DNA from: Thermoprotei archaeon
GTDB taxonomy: Archaea; Thermoproteota; Thermoprotei; QMSL01; B3-G16
DNA: 17,184 nt
Assembly (NCBI GenBank): GCA_003649665.1
Contig: QMSL01000009.1
Coordinates: 1-17,184 of the forward strand
Direction: 5' to 3'
Shown: positions 1 to 6,118 of the stretch, in pieces
Numbering within the stretch: position 1 is the first letter of the stretch
Layout of the letters: each line of letters starts with the position of its first letter
Position numbers and translations under genes: made by a program
The notes under the pieces: generated by a model
What the model was told of the DNA's origin: nothing
Databases searched by the model: none
Seen by the model: the letters and a program-made list of their open reading frames with translations, nothing else

Positions 1-503
1 GTTATGTTCGCTGATGAGAACTCTAGGACGGTCCATTTGTCCTCCTTTAATATTCTATCCGGAAGTAGCGTAATGTTTAACAATACCGCGTCCTCTGGAA
101 GCCTGATTGTTAAAGGACATTCATTTTGTAGTTTTAATCGCCATGTACCTAAAACATCTTGCTCCTTCACAGTTAAGGTCTCCGTAACATACGTTACATT
201 TATTATCCTTGCTCCGTACGTGTAAACTTCTAATAGAGTACCATTTATCACCTCGCTATAAAGAAATGTACCATTCTCATCAATTACGAATACGACATTG
301 GAAAACGGTACTGAGATTAGGCTTACGTTAACTGTTATCGCGTCTGGAACGCTAAATATCTCTGAGACGAGGGCAGATCCATCGCTAAATACCGTTATGT
401 ATATCGCCTTCCTTAGTTCCTCTGCTAAGCATATCATCTGAGGGGCATACGTCACTGCTAGTGTCAAAGATATCAATATCAGTATGACTAGCACTTGTCT
501 CAA
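1..503 (-). CDS. Secreted/anchored beta-rich protein, N-terminal part (runs off window)
   Basis: This frame is open from a TTG at 503 to the left edge, giving 167 codons with no stop. The TTG is preceded by GAGGG at a spacing of 7 bases; an ATG slightly upstream is followed by a stop after five codons, so TTG is the best start. The first 20 residues are a short basic start followed by a hydrophobic run (RQVLVILILISLTLAVTYA), a typical signal peptide or membrane anchor. The rest is rich in beta-branched residues and N-x-S/T sites (NVS, NGT, NVT, NIT), as in extracellular archaeal beta domains. I do not recognise the family. Similar N-terminal ectodomains occur in archaeal membrane proteins with a cytoplasmic C-terminal domain, which would lie outside the window. 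Export is well supported; function is unknown. Confidence 0.7.
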   Translation of the reverse strand, partial: MRQVLVILILISLTLAVTYAPQMICLAEELRKAIYITVFSDGSALVSEIFSVPDAITVNVSLISVPFSNVVFVIDENGTFLYSEVINGTLLEVYTYGARIINVTYVTETLTVKEQDVLGTWRLKLQNECPLTIRLPEDAVLLNITLLPDRILKEDKWTVLEFSSANI

Positions 504-530
504 CTTATATCCCTCTTCTCATGTTTTTCT

Positions 531-543
531 AAAATTAATTAAA
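531..543 (-). promoter_or_regulatory. Putative TATA box of the secreted-protein gene
   Basis: On the minus strand the sequence reads TTTAATTAATTTT, centred about 34 bases before the TTG start at 503. A start site about 25 bases downstream would leave a short leader carrying the GAGGG site. The placement fits an archaeal promoter; the call rests on position and composition only. Confidence 0.35.
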
Positions 544-648
544 GTAAAAATTTTGCCCTGTCTAATCTCCCTTAAACTGATTCCAAAATATCGTGATATC
601 TAATACATTAATTCAAAGAATCGAAGGGAATTTGTCTTCATGATGATG

Positions 649-1917
649 TTATGGAGTTGGAGCCACTCCTGGTATCTTTGGAAATGGCACTGCCTCCCAT
701 ATATACTTCAATCCTGCGACATATCTAGTTAATCTCTCGAGCCCTATTCCAAACCCGCAACTTGGCGCTATCCCAATTTTAGCTAGCTCAAGGAACCATC
801 CGTAATGACGTGGATCCTCTCCCATCATCTTTATTCTCTCCACTATCTTATCGTATCTGTACTCCCGTTCACCACCGTCTATCACTTCACCATAACCTTT
901 AGGGAGTATTAAGTTGAAGTCTAGGTTCTTTGTTGGATCCTCAGGATCGCGAATATAATAAAAGCCTCTGGATTCTGTAGGATACTTTATTATCCATATC
1001 GGTTCATCGAAGTACTCAGCAAGCTTAGTCTCGCTTTCCTGAGGTAATTCCTTCCCATAGACTACTTTCTCCCCTCTTTTTCTCAACATCTCCACTACCT
1101 CGTCATATGTAAACATCTTGAACGGTATCTTAGGCACTCTCAGTTCTGGGTTTAGCTCCTGTAATTCCTCTTTACACTTACTCATAACGAACTTCATTGA
1201 GTAAACCATAAGCTCCTCGCATAGTCTCATTACATCGTATATGCTAGCGAATGCCCACTCAACGTCAATTTGTGTGAATTCACAGAGATGCCTACCCGTA
1301 TGTAGATTCTCTACAGGTTCTTCCCTTACGTTTCTGCCCACGAAGAATATCTTTCCTAAAGCTGATGCAGCGGCTTGTTTGAACATGATAAGGCTTGACA
1401 TTAATTCATATTCCTCCCCGTAAAGCTTGGTTCTTAACTTCTTCGCGCCACGGAGTCCTGGATCGCTACATGAACTTATCATGGGGGGAAGTAGCTCTAT
1501 GAATCCCCTGCTTATGAGGAACTCCCTTATGCCATAGAGTAGCCATTGTTGAATCCTTAATACTTTCATGTACTTAGGACATCTTATAACTAGATAACTA
1601 TACTTCCCGAAGAGTTGTGGATTGTCTGCAGGAGGGTTTCTAATATCTATTGGTAGCTTTGGAGGAGCCTTTATGATTATCTTCAACTCCTTAATTACGG
1701 GAACCCCCTTTTCTACGATACCCTTAGCTTCAATTAAGCTTTCTCTAGTTATGCTGATTTTCTTTAATAACCTTGATTTTATAAAGAACTCCCTTACTCC
1801 TGTAGGATCCCTTAATACGATGACTCCCTTCTCGGGCATTATATCATGAACCCATGCAATTACCTCAAACCTCTCATTAATGTCCACGTCCCGTACTGTA
1901 ATACTCCTACTTCTCAC
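649..1917 (-). CDS. asnS: Asparaginyl-tRNA synthetase-like class II enzyme (OB-fold plus AS-AR-like core)
   Basis: A 422-residue class II aminoacyl-tRNA synthetase of the Asp/Asn group. Residues about 15-83 form an OB-fold like the anticodon-binding domain, including LRDPTG at 35-40. Motif 2 spans about 192-220 (NVREEP, then TGRHLCEF, then QIDVEWAF). Motif 3 spans about 386-412 (GFGIGLERL, then AVPFPKIPG). The ending PFPxxPG favours Asn over Asp specificity. However, the core resembles from memory the archaeal asparagine synthetase-related (AS-AR) proteins rather than standard archaeal AsnRS: DPGLRGAK, SSLIMFKQ, the TGRH motif 2, GGERE at 348-352, and PFPxxPG followed by a short tail. Those proteins lack the OB domain, so this enzyme could charge tRNA or make free asparagine. 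The start is GTG with an upstream GGCGGTGG site; the stop is followed by about 145 bases of spacer. Confidence 0.75.
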   Translation of the reverse strand: MRSRSITVRDVDINERFEVIAWVHDIMPEKGVIVLRDPTGVREFFIKSRLLKKISITRESLIEAKGIVEKGVPVIKELKIIIKAPPKLPIDIRNPPADNPQLFGKYSYLVIRCPKYMKVLRIQQWLLYGIREFLISRGFIELLPPMISSCSDPGLRGAKKLRTKLYGEEYELMSSLIMFKQAAASALGKIFFVGRNVREEPVENLHTGRHLCEFTQIDVEWAFASIYDVMRLCEELMVYSMKFVMSKCKEELQELNPELRVPKIPFKMFTYDEVVEMLRKRGEKVVYGKELPQESETKLAEYFDEPIWIIKYPTESRGFYYIRDPEDPTKNLDFNLILPKGYGEVIDGGEREYRYDKIVERIKMMGEDPRHYGWFLELAKIGIAPSCGFGIGLERLTRYVAGLKYIWEAVPFPKIPGVAPTP

Positions 1918-1948
1918 TCGATGCCACCGCCTTCGTCAAATTATCACT

Positions 1949-1958
1949 AATATTTAAA
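1949..1958 (-). promoter_or_regulatory. TATA box for the AsnRS-like gene
   Basis: The minus-strand sequence TTTAAATATT lies 32-41 bases before the GTG start at 1917. A start site about 25 bases downstream would give a roughly 10-15 base leader carrying the purine-rich GGCGGTGG site. This gives the gene its own promoter, separate from the upstream ATP-cone gene. Confidence 0.5.
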
Positions 1959-2040
1959 CCTATTTCACACTTTAACAAAAATGTGGAATTATTTCTGCTA
2001 TACTGATTATAGCTGACGTTATTATACTCTCAATATGACA

Positions 2041-2064
2041 ATTAAAATAAAATAAAAAGCCAAA
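2041..2064 (-). terminator. Oligo-U terminator after the ATP-cone gene
   Basis: Just past the stop at 2077, the minus strand carries repeated T runs (CTTTTTATTTTATTTTAAT). Archaeal RNA polymerase terminates at such U-rich stretches without needing a stable hairpin. It lies between the ATP-cone gene and the promoter of the AsnRS-like gene, as expected for two separate transcripts. Confidence 0.5.
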
Positions 2065-2076
2065 AGTACATGATGT

Positions 2077-2373
2077 TTACTCTTTCAGTTCTTCTTCTGT
2101 TCTCCTTCTCTTTACCGCTCTGTCAAATACTATCCAGTTCCTGTACCATTCCTCGTTCTCCTTCTTAAGAAGTTCTAGGATCATCTTAGTAAGTTCCTTA
2201 GCGGTTACTCTCTCCTTATTAGCCTCAAGTAATCTACCTTCGATTATCTTCGCTATCTTTCGTGCGACATCCACCGGAGCTCCTGCTTTAAGACAACTAA
2301 CTACGATCTTTTCTGGGATAAATTCTTCCTCTCTTCCATCCCTCTTTTCAACTATTATCATTTTTTCATCCAA
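2077..2373 (-). CDS. Stand-alone ATP-cone domain protein
   Basis: A 98-residue protein that is essentially one ATP-cone, the nucleotide-sensing domain found at the N-terminus of class I and III ribonucleotide reductases and in the repressor NrdR. Visible hallmarks are VEKRDGREEEF (about 8-18), PEKI (20-23), the KAGAP segment (29-33) and a following helix ending in the IIEGRL stretch. NrdR's zinc ribbon and the reductase catalytic domain are both absent, so it may act as a separate dATP/ATP-binding regulator; that is inference. The longest frame starts at a TTG (2373); an in-frame ATG at 2361 (MIIVEKRDGRE) is also credible because the fold usually begins right before the V-K-R-D-G motif. The C-terminus is charged (KRRRTEEELKE). 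It is monocistronic as far as can be seen. Confidence 0.8.
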   Translation of the reverse strand: MDEKMIIVEKRDGREEEFIPEKIVVSCLKAGAPVDVARKIAKIIEGRLLEANKERVTAKELTKMILELLKKENEEWYRNWIVFDRAVKRRRTEEELKE

Positions 2374-2392
2374 ATTTTATTATCCTTAAACT

Positions 2393-2406
2393 CTCTAAAA
2401 TACTTT
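2393..2406 (-). promoter_or_regulatory. Putative TATA region of the ATP-cone gene
   Basis: The minus-strand sequence AAAGTATTTTAGAG is centred about 27 bases before the TTG at 2373, which would make a nearly leaderless transcript. A second AT-rich stretch (AATAAAATTT) lies closer to the start, so the assignment is tentative. Confidence 0.3.
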
Positions 2407-2437
2407 TGGCGTTTATTACAACTAATGAACATCAATG

Positions 2438-2445
2438 TTATAAAC
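2438..2445 (+). promoter_or_regulatory. TATA box for the zinc-ribbon/archaemetzincin pair
   Basis: TTATAAAC is centred about 26 bases before the ATG at 2469, predicting transcription starting 1-4 bases before that ATG (leaderless). This supports ATG 2469 rather than the upstream in-frame TTG at 2406, which would lie outside the transcript. Confidence 0.5.
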
Positions 2446-2468
2446 CCGTTAAGCGAAATATTCTAGGT

Positions 2469-2624
2469 ATGAGAAGTAAGAATAAACTGGTAAGATGTCC
2501 AAAATGCGGCTATACGTTCAGTTTATATTATGCACGAGCATTCTCATGTACATCGTGTCCTCTATCCGTAAGAGGTTGTAATTACGTTAAATGTCCTAAT
2601 TGTGGTCATGAGTTTCCTCTATAA
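2469..2624 (+). CDS. Small zinc-ribbon protein next to archaemetzincin
   Basis: A 51-residue protein starting at ATG 2469; a longer in-frame TTG start at 2406 is disfavoured because a TATA box at 2438-2445 would lie inside that gene. It has CPKCGY near the N-terminus, CTSC and a further Cys in the middle, and CPNCGHEF at the end, so up to two zinc-binding knuckles. The pattern of CPxCGY, then ARAFxCxxCP, then GCxYVKCPxCGHEF is one I associate with short archaeal proteins of unknown function. It ends 16 bases before the archaemetzincin start on the same strand, so the two are probably co-transcribed. A role as a metal-binding accessory or nucleic-acid-binding factor is possible, but nothing in the sequence decides this. 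Confidence 0.75.
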   Translation: MRSKNKLVRCPKCGYTFSLYYARAFSCTSCPLSVRGCNYVKCPNCGHEFPL

Positions 2625-2640
2625 CGAGGTATGATGATGA

Positions 2641-3210
2641 ATGGGCGGTATGAAGCCAAGCATATTATTGCAGCCGCTAGGCGATGTAGATAAGAATTTA
2701 CTTTATGATACATGCAGAAGACTTCAGCGTATAATTGATGTTAATGTAGACGTAAGCGATATATACATCGAGATTCCAGAGGAGGCCTTTGATAACTTAA
2801 GAGGACAGTACCTTTCAACAACGATACTTCATCACCTTAAGATATGGAGCGTGAAATTGCCTTATGATAAGATCGTCGGCATATCTAATGTAGATGCGTA
2901 TACTAATGGCCTTAACTTCGTCTTTGGTGAGGCTGAACTTGGTGGAAGAGTTGCTGTAGTTTACCTTGCAAGGTTGAGACCCGAATTTTATGGTGGTGAA
3001 CCTAACTATGAGCTTTTCGTTACTAGGTGTCTTAAGGAGATCTTACATGAGTTAGGGCATACATTCGGCCTTCTTCATTGTAGGAATAGGCGATGTGTTA
3101 TGACCTTTAGCAATAGTATTTATGATACTGATTATAAGGAAGCGAACTACTGTCGAAATTGTAGTGCATATCTTCTTCGCAATGGAGTACGCGTATTAAA
3201 TCCCCTTTAG
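2641..3210 (+). CDS. amzA: Archaemetzincin metalloprotease
   Basis: A 189-residue zinc metallopeptidase of the archaemetzincin family (MEROPS M54). The signature is complete: HELGHTFGLLH with three zinc-ligand His and the catalytic Glu (about residues 138-148), immediately followed by C-x4-C, then the VM met-turn, then a CxxC (YCRNC) about 17-20 residues later. The two Cys pairs are the family-specific second zinc site. No signal peptide is visible, so it is probably cytoplasmic; natural substrates of the family are not well defined. GAGGT 10 bases upstream supports ATG 2641, although an in-frame ATG at 2650 is possible. Three overlapping out-of-frame ATGs sit between the GAGGT and the start. 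Its stop overlaps by 4 bases the stop of the oppositely transcribed DUF354 gene. Confidence 0.92.
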   Translation: MGGMKPSILLQPLGDVDKNLLYDTCRRLQRIIDVNVDVSDIYIEIPEEAFDNLRGQYLSTTILHHLKIWSVKLPYDKIVGISNVDAYTNGLNFVFGEAELGGRVAVVYLARLRPEFYGGEPNYELFVTRCLKEILHELGHTFGLLHCRNRRCVMTFSNSIYDTDYKEANYCRNCSAYLLRNGVRVLNPL

Positions 3211-4271
3211 GAACTAGTGATCTTCTCTATTTGCTCAATTATAAGTGGTAATGGATCTTCAAGCTCTTTAATGGCATCACGTGTATCCCTTCTCCACTTT
3301 CTATGATTAGTCATAATTTCTTCGATAAGACTAAGGGAATCATTCAATGATAGTTGAAATATGGGGAATCCACGCTCCTTAAGGAACTTCACTACGTGTA
3401 GTTCTTTTGGGAATGTTATTATCGAAGGAGTTCCTAGGAGGCTTGCTTCAACGGCCATAGTTGCACCACCTGTTAGGACAAATATTGCATAACTATATAG
3501 CGAGACAGGATTTATTACGTCCCTCGGTATGATTATATTGCCTATTTCTCTTGCTAACTTCATTAGGTACATTCTTTGATCATCATATCTTGGAAATACG
3601 ACTACCTTGATTTCTTGACTATATTTAGATACAATGTATGAGATGATATCGCGTATGGATGTTGGTTCAGAGTACTTAGCATGATAATAAGATGCATGTT
3701 TCTCTTCGGTTCTTATTACGACATATTTGAACGGTTCTAGATCCATCCTCTTAATATCCTTAACGTCCGGTCTTAATCTCTTAATCCACATTAGCTCGAA
3801 AACTCCATTAAAGCGAACGTATTCAGGTAACTCACTAATCCTCTTATATGTAGCTAATGGTATGAAACTTGGAATTATGACGATCTTAGCCAATGGAATC
3901 GTTAACGGGTTCACGTATACTGAATGAGGAGTATCGCTTAGCAGAACCGATGGAATACCTAACTTAAACGCAACGTGTGTCGCATCAGGGGATGTAAGTG
4001 AGATATGGACATCGGGCTTTCCGTACCTTACGAAATACTTAATAAGGTAAAGTTCTCTTTCTAGGGTATATACGGCCTTCTCCTCCCTTGATATGCCGTA
4101 TCTGCCATAAGCTATGGCTTCCTCTCCCATCATTTTGAGAACCGAGACCGTATAATCATACTCCCTTGCCGTAATTATACATTCATAGCCTCTTCTACGT
4201 AGTTCACTTGATAATATCCCTGCTATTAACGCTTGCTTTGCTGTAAGCGCGTCAATCCATACCTTAGGCAA
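3207..4271 (-). CDS. DUF354 family protein (GT-B glycosyltransferase-like)
   Basis: A 354-residue protein of the DUF354 family, which has the two-Rossmann GT-B fold of UDP-GlcNAc 2-epimerases and MurG-like glycosyltransferases. The N-terminal half starts with MPKVWIDALTAKQ and a helix leading to RRRGYECIITAREYD, the usual DUF354 opening. The C-terminal half has an R-T-E-E segment at about 187-190 and a conserved nucleotide-sugar-type loop GGATMAVEASLLGTPSI at 268-284, where the glycine turn and Glu would bind the donor. No membrane segments are seen. The start is TTG 4271 with a strong GGTGAT site at spacing 6. It diverges from a sugar-nucleotide nucleotidyltransferase, so a role in making a surface glycan or glycolipid is plausible. 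The exact reaction is unknown. Confidence 0.85.
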   Translation of the reverse strand: MPKVWIDALTAKQALIAGILSSELRRRGYECIITAREYDYTVSVLKMMGEEAIAYGRYGISREEKAVYTLERELYLIKYFVRYGKPDVHISLTSPDATHVAFKLGIPSVLLSDTPHSVYVNPLTIPLAKIVIIPSFIPLATYKRISELPEYVRFNGVFELMWIKRLRPDVKDIKRMDLEPFKYVVIRTEEKHASYYHAKYSEPTSIRDIISYIVSKYSQEIKVVVFPRYDDQRMYLMKLAREIGNIIIPRDVINPVSLYSYAIFVLTGGATMAVEASLLGTPSIITFPKELHVVKFLKERGFPIFQLSLNDSLSLIEEIMTNHRKWRRDTRDAIKELEDPLPLIIEQIEKITSS

Positions 4272-4307
4272 TGACTAATCACCAGAATACCCTATTGTCA
4301 TTACGTT

Positions 4308-4318
4308 CTTATTAAATT
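4308..4318 (-). promoter_or_regulatory. Putative TATA box of the DUF354 gene
   Basis: The minus strand reads AATTTAATAAG about 42 bases before the TTG at 4271, giving a leader of roughly 15-20 bases that contains the GGTGAT site. Confidence 0.35.
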
Positions 4319-4433
4319 CATGATCATCGTATCTGACCTCAACATTTAAATTCGTAAAACCTTACCCTACGCAGGTTAATGCAATACCAAAAGAATAAAT
4401 TCTGTTAGTGCTAAAAATCTTTAAGGAGGACTC

Positions 4434-4453
4434 ACGTTAGCTTTCGCTAATGT
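4434..4453 (+). other. Leader hairpin upstream of the nucleotidyltransferase gene
   Basis: ACGTTAGC and GCTAATGT can pair over 8 positions, one of them G-U, around a TTTC loop. It sits between an orphan GGAGGA (4425-4430) that has no usable start codon after it and the GGTGAT site (4457-4462) that serves ATG 4468. It would be in the mRNA leader if transcription starts near 4423. Function is unknown; it may be chance. Confidence 0.35.
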
Positions 4454-4467
4454 AAAGGTGATGTTGG

Positions 4468-5163
4468 ATGAAAGCGGTTATACTTGCTGGAGGCTTTGGA
4501 AAACGTTTAAGACCCATTACTGAAAATACCCCAAAACCACTCGTTAATGTTGGCGGGAAACCTATCATAGTATGGCAGTTACAGTTATTTAAGAAGTATG
4601 GCATAGATGAGTTCATCATATGCGTTGGGTATCTAAGGGAGAAGATAATTAATACGTTAGGTAATGGCTCCAGGTACGGAGTTAAGATAGCATATGTAGT
4701 TGAAGATGAACCCCTTGGTACAGGAGGCGCTATAAAGAATGCCGAACCTCTTTTAAAGAATGAAGAAGGATTCTTCGTTATAAATGGAGATATAGTTACG
4801 AACCTTAACCCACTTAGGCTTAAGGAAAAAGTCAGCGACAATTTCATAGGGGCTATAGCCGTTACAATGCTAAGATCGCCTTATGGTATAGTCACAATAG
4901 GTGAGAATGAAGTTATTAAGGACTTTATTGAAAAGCCAACGTTGCCTAACTACTGGATAAATGCAGGCGTTTACTACTTTAAGCCCGAGGTATTTAGATA
5001 CTTGCCAGAAAAGGGCGATATAGAGAAGACAGCTCTTCCTCTTCTAGCTAAGGAAGGCCGCTTGGTAGCGGTTAGATACAACGACATATTCTGGAAGAGT
5101 ATAGATACTTATAAGGATCTAGAGGAAGCTGAGAGACTCGTTAAGAAGTTCAATCCTATCTAA
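4468..5163 (+). CDS. NDP-sugar nucleotidyltransferase (hexose-1-phosphate type)
   Basis: A 231-residue NTP_transferase-family enzyme that couples a sugar-1-phosphate to a nucleoside triphosphate, releasing pyrophosphate. The N-terminal signature is intact: LAGGFGKRLRPIT (6-18) followed by TPKPL and GGKPI. Other core elements are EPLGTGGA (81-88), NGDI with the metal-binding Asp (106-109), FIEKP (153-157), NAGVY (165-169) and W..IDT (209-214). It ends right after the catalytic domain, with no left-handed beta-helix or cupin tail, so it is a minimal form of about 230 residues like many archaeal mannose-1-phosphate guanylyltransferase or RmlA-like proteins. The sugar and base cannot be told from sequence. 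ATG 4468 is forced by an upstream in-frame TGA at 4459 and is preceded by GGTGAT. It diverges from the DUF354 gene. Confidence 0.9.
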   Translation: MKAVILAGGFGKRLRPITENTPKPLVNVGGKPIIVWQLQLFKKYGIDEFIICVGYLREKIINTLGNGSRYGVKIAYVVEDEPLGTGGAIKNAEPLLKNEEGFFVINGDIVTNLNPLRLKEKVSDNFIGAIAVTMLRSPYGIVTIGENEVIKDFIEKPTLPNYWINAGVYYFKPEVFRYLPEKGDIEKTALPLLAKEGRLVAVRYNDIFWKSIDTYKDLEEAERLVKKFNPI

Positions 5164-5165
5164 TA

Positions 5166-5175
5166 TTTTTAAATA
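5166..5175 (+). promoter_or_regulatory. TATA box of the zinc-ribbon membrane protein gene
   Basis: TTTTTAAATA is centred about 30 bases before ATG 5201, which has no clear ribosome-binding site; transcription starting about 4 bases before the ATG would make a leaderless mRNA. The T-rich run also directly follows the preceding stop and could terminate that transcript. Confidence 0.5.
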
Positions 5176-5200
5176 TCCTGAGTAAAAATACACTTCGGTA

Positions 5201-6025
5201 ATGCCATTGAATAGGGAGAACATATCATCAATACTCATCAGTATCTCCGCACTAGTACCTTGCATGGGCGTGTTTACGTACTGTTACACTACATGCCGTC
5301 TCCTTTACGAGACATTATGGAAGGAGCGAGGTCTCATAAAGACGCTTAAGGCTAAAATCGAGGAATTAAAGAAGGAAAATTATCCCATAGAGAGGCATCC
5401 GAAAATAAGGAGATATATGAATGTAAATCCTCCATCAGCGAGATTCGTCCTTCCCTATGCACTATTAGCCCTCTTCCTCGATATCGGAACGTTGTATGTT
5501 CTGAGGAGTTTATTAAATGATTGCAAGAAGGAAGCGGAAATAACGGTTTCTAGGGAGAAACTGACCATATTGTTTGTAATGCTATGGCTTATTGATGGCA
5601 TAGTACTGGGATTCGCAAATCTAGCTGGTCTTGCTTTTCTTATACTTCCATCAATGTCCTTAATGAACGTCTTATGGATTAGCGGAAGCGTCCCCCAGTT
5701 ACTCTCCATGAGGTTAAAACTAGGATTAGACCTAAGGCACATGCCATACATAGTTACGATATGGTGTATAGTAAAGGCCTCGGCACTCTTCCTCATATAT
5801 CTACGAATATTCAATAACGTTATGAACATAGTTAGGAGAAAGGAACGATTATTAAGCGATTTAACTAAGGATTTATCTCTTCTCGAAGAGGCGATGACCA
5901 TAAAGGATGGTCTCTTAGCAGTACCACCGCTAACTGAGATAAGCATATGTCCTCTATGTGGATCCAGCATTCCTAAGATCGCAAGATATTGCCCCTACTG
6001 TGGCTCAAATCTTCTTTTAGAATAA
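5201..6025 (+). CDS. Multi-pass membrane protein with C-terminal zinc ribbon
   Basis: A 274-residue membrane protein that I do not recognise. Likely membrane segments are at about 10-28, 82-100, 121-150 (long enough for one or two passes) and 181-203. A charged stretch between the first two (about 40-72, KERGLIKTLKAKIEELKKEN) looks like a coiled coil, and 210-232 is another charged helix. The C-terminus is a zinc ribbon with C250-x2-C253 and C264-x2-C267 (ICPLCG, YCPYCG). Membrane segments followed by a short CxxC/CxxC ribbon are common in archaeal proteins annotated only as zinc-ribbon membrane proteins; the ribbon is presumably cytoplasmic. It precedes a membrane-anchored metallopeptidase with its own promoter, so shared function is possible but not shown. 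Confidence 0.7.
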   Translation: MPLNRENISSILISISALVPCMGVFTYCYTTCRLLYETLWKERGLIKTLKAKIEELKKENYPIERHPKIRRYMNVNPPSARFVLPYALLALFLDIGTLYVLRSLLNDCKKEAEITVSREKLTILFVMLWLIDGIVLGFANLAGLAFLILPSMSLMNVLWISGSVPQLLSMRLKLGLDLRHMPYIVTIWCIVKASALFLIYLRIFNNVMNIVRRKERLLSDLTKDLSLLEEAMTIKDGLLAVPPLTEISICPLCGSSIPKIARYCPYCGSNLLLE

Positions 6026-6045
6026 TCTTATTTTATGTAGTTAAT

Positions 6046-6065
6046 AGCCCGATACTAGGGCTTTT
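6046..6065 (+). terminator. Hairpin with T run after the zinc-ribbon membrane protein
   Basis: AGCCC (6046-6050) and GGGCT (6058-6062) pair around a 7-base loop and end in TTTT. It lies 20 bases after the stop at 6025 and ahead of the next promoter, so it could end that transcript. The stem is only 5 bp. Confidence 0.35.
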
Positions 6066-6090
6066 CATCATTAGTATGTTTTAGATAATG

Positions 6091-6098
6091 TTAAAATA
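6091..6098 (+). promoter_or_regulatory. TATA box of the gluzincin gene
   Basis: TTAAAATA is centred about 24 bases before GTG 6119. Transcription would begin at or next to the GTG, which lacks a properly spaced Shine-Dalgarno site, so the gene is probably leaderless. This favours GTG 6119 over the in-frame ATG at 6128. Confidence 0.45.
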
Positions 6099-6118
6099 TC
6101 CGGAGATTCTACCATTAA

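Noticed and set aside
640..690. ATGATGA at 640-646 as a C box
   Set aside because: No CTGA box follows at a suitable distance and it overlaps the end of the AsnRS-like gene.
1997..2013. Hairpin GCTATA-CTGAT-TATAGC as a terminator or regulatory site
   Set aside because: Six AT-rich pairs without an adjoining T run on either strand; the T-rich stretch at 2041-2064 explains termination better.
2406..2468. TTG 2406 as start of the zinc-ribbon protein
   Set aside because: The TATA box at 2438-2445 would lie within the gene, and the extra residues show no family resemblance.
2631..2680. Repeated ATGATGATGA as a C box
   Set aside because: No D or D' box follows; it is the translation start region of archaemetzincin.
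5455..5970. Minus-strand 171-codon frame inside the zinc-ribbon membrane protein
   Set aside because: The plus frame has membrane segments and a zinc ribbon in the expected order; the minus frame is composition-driven.
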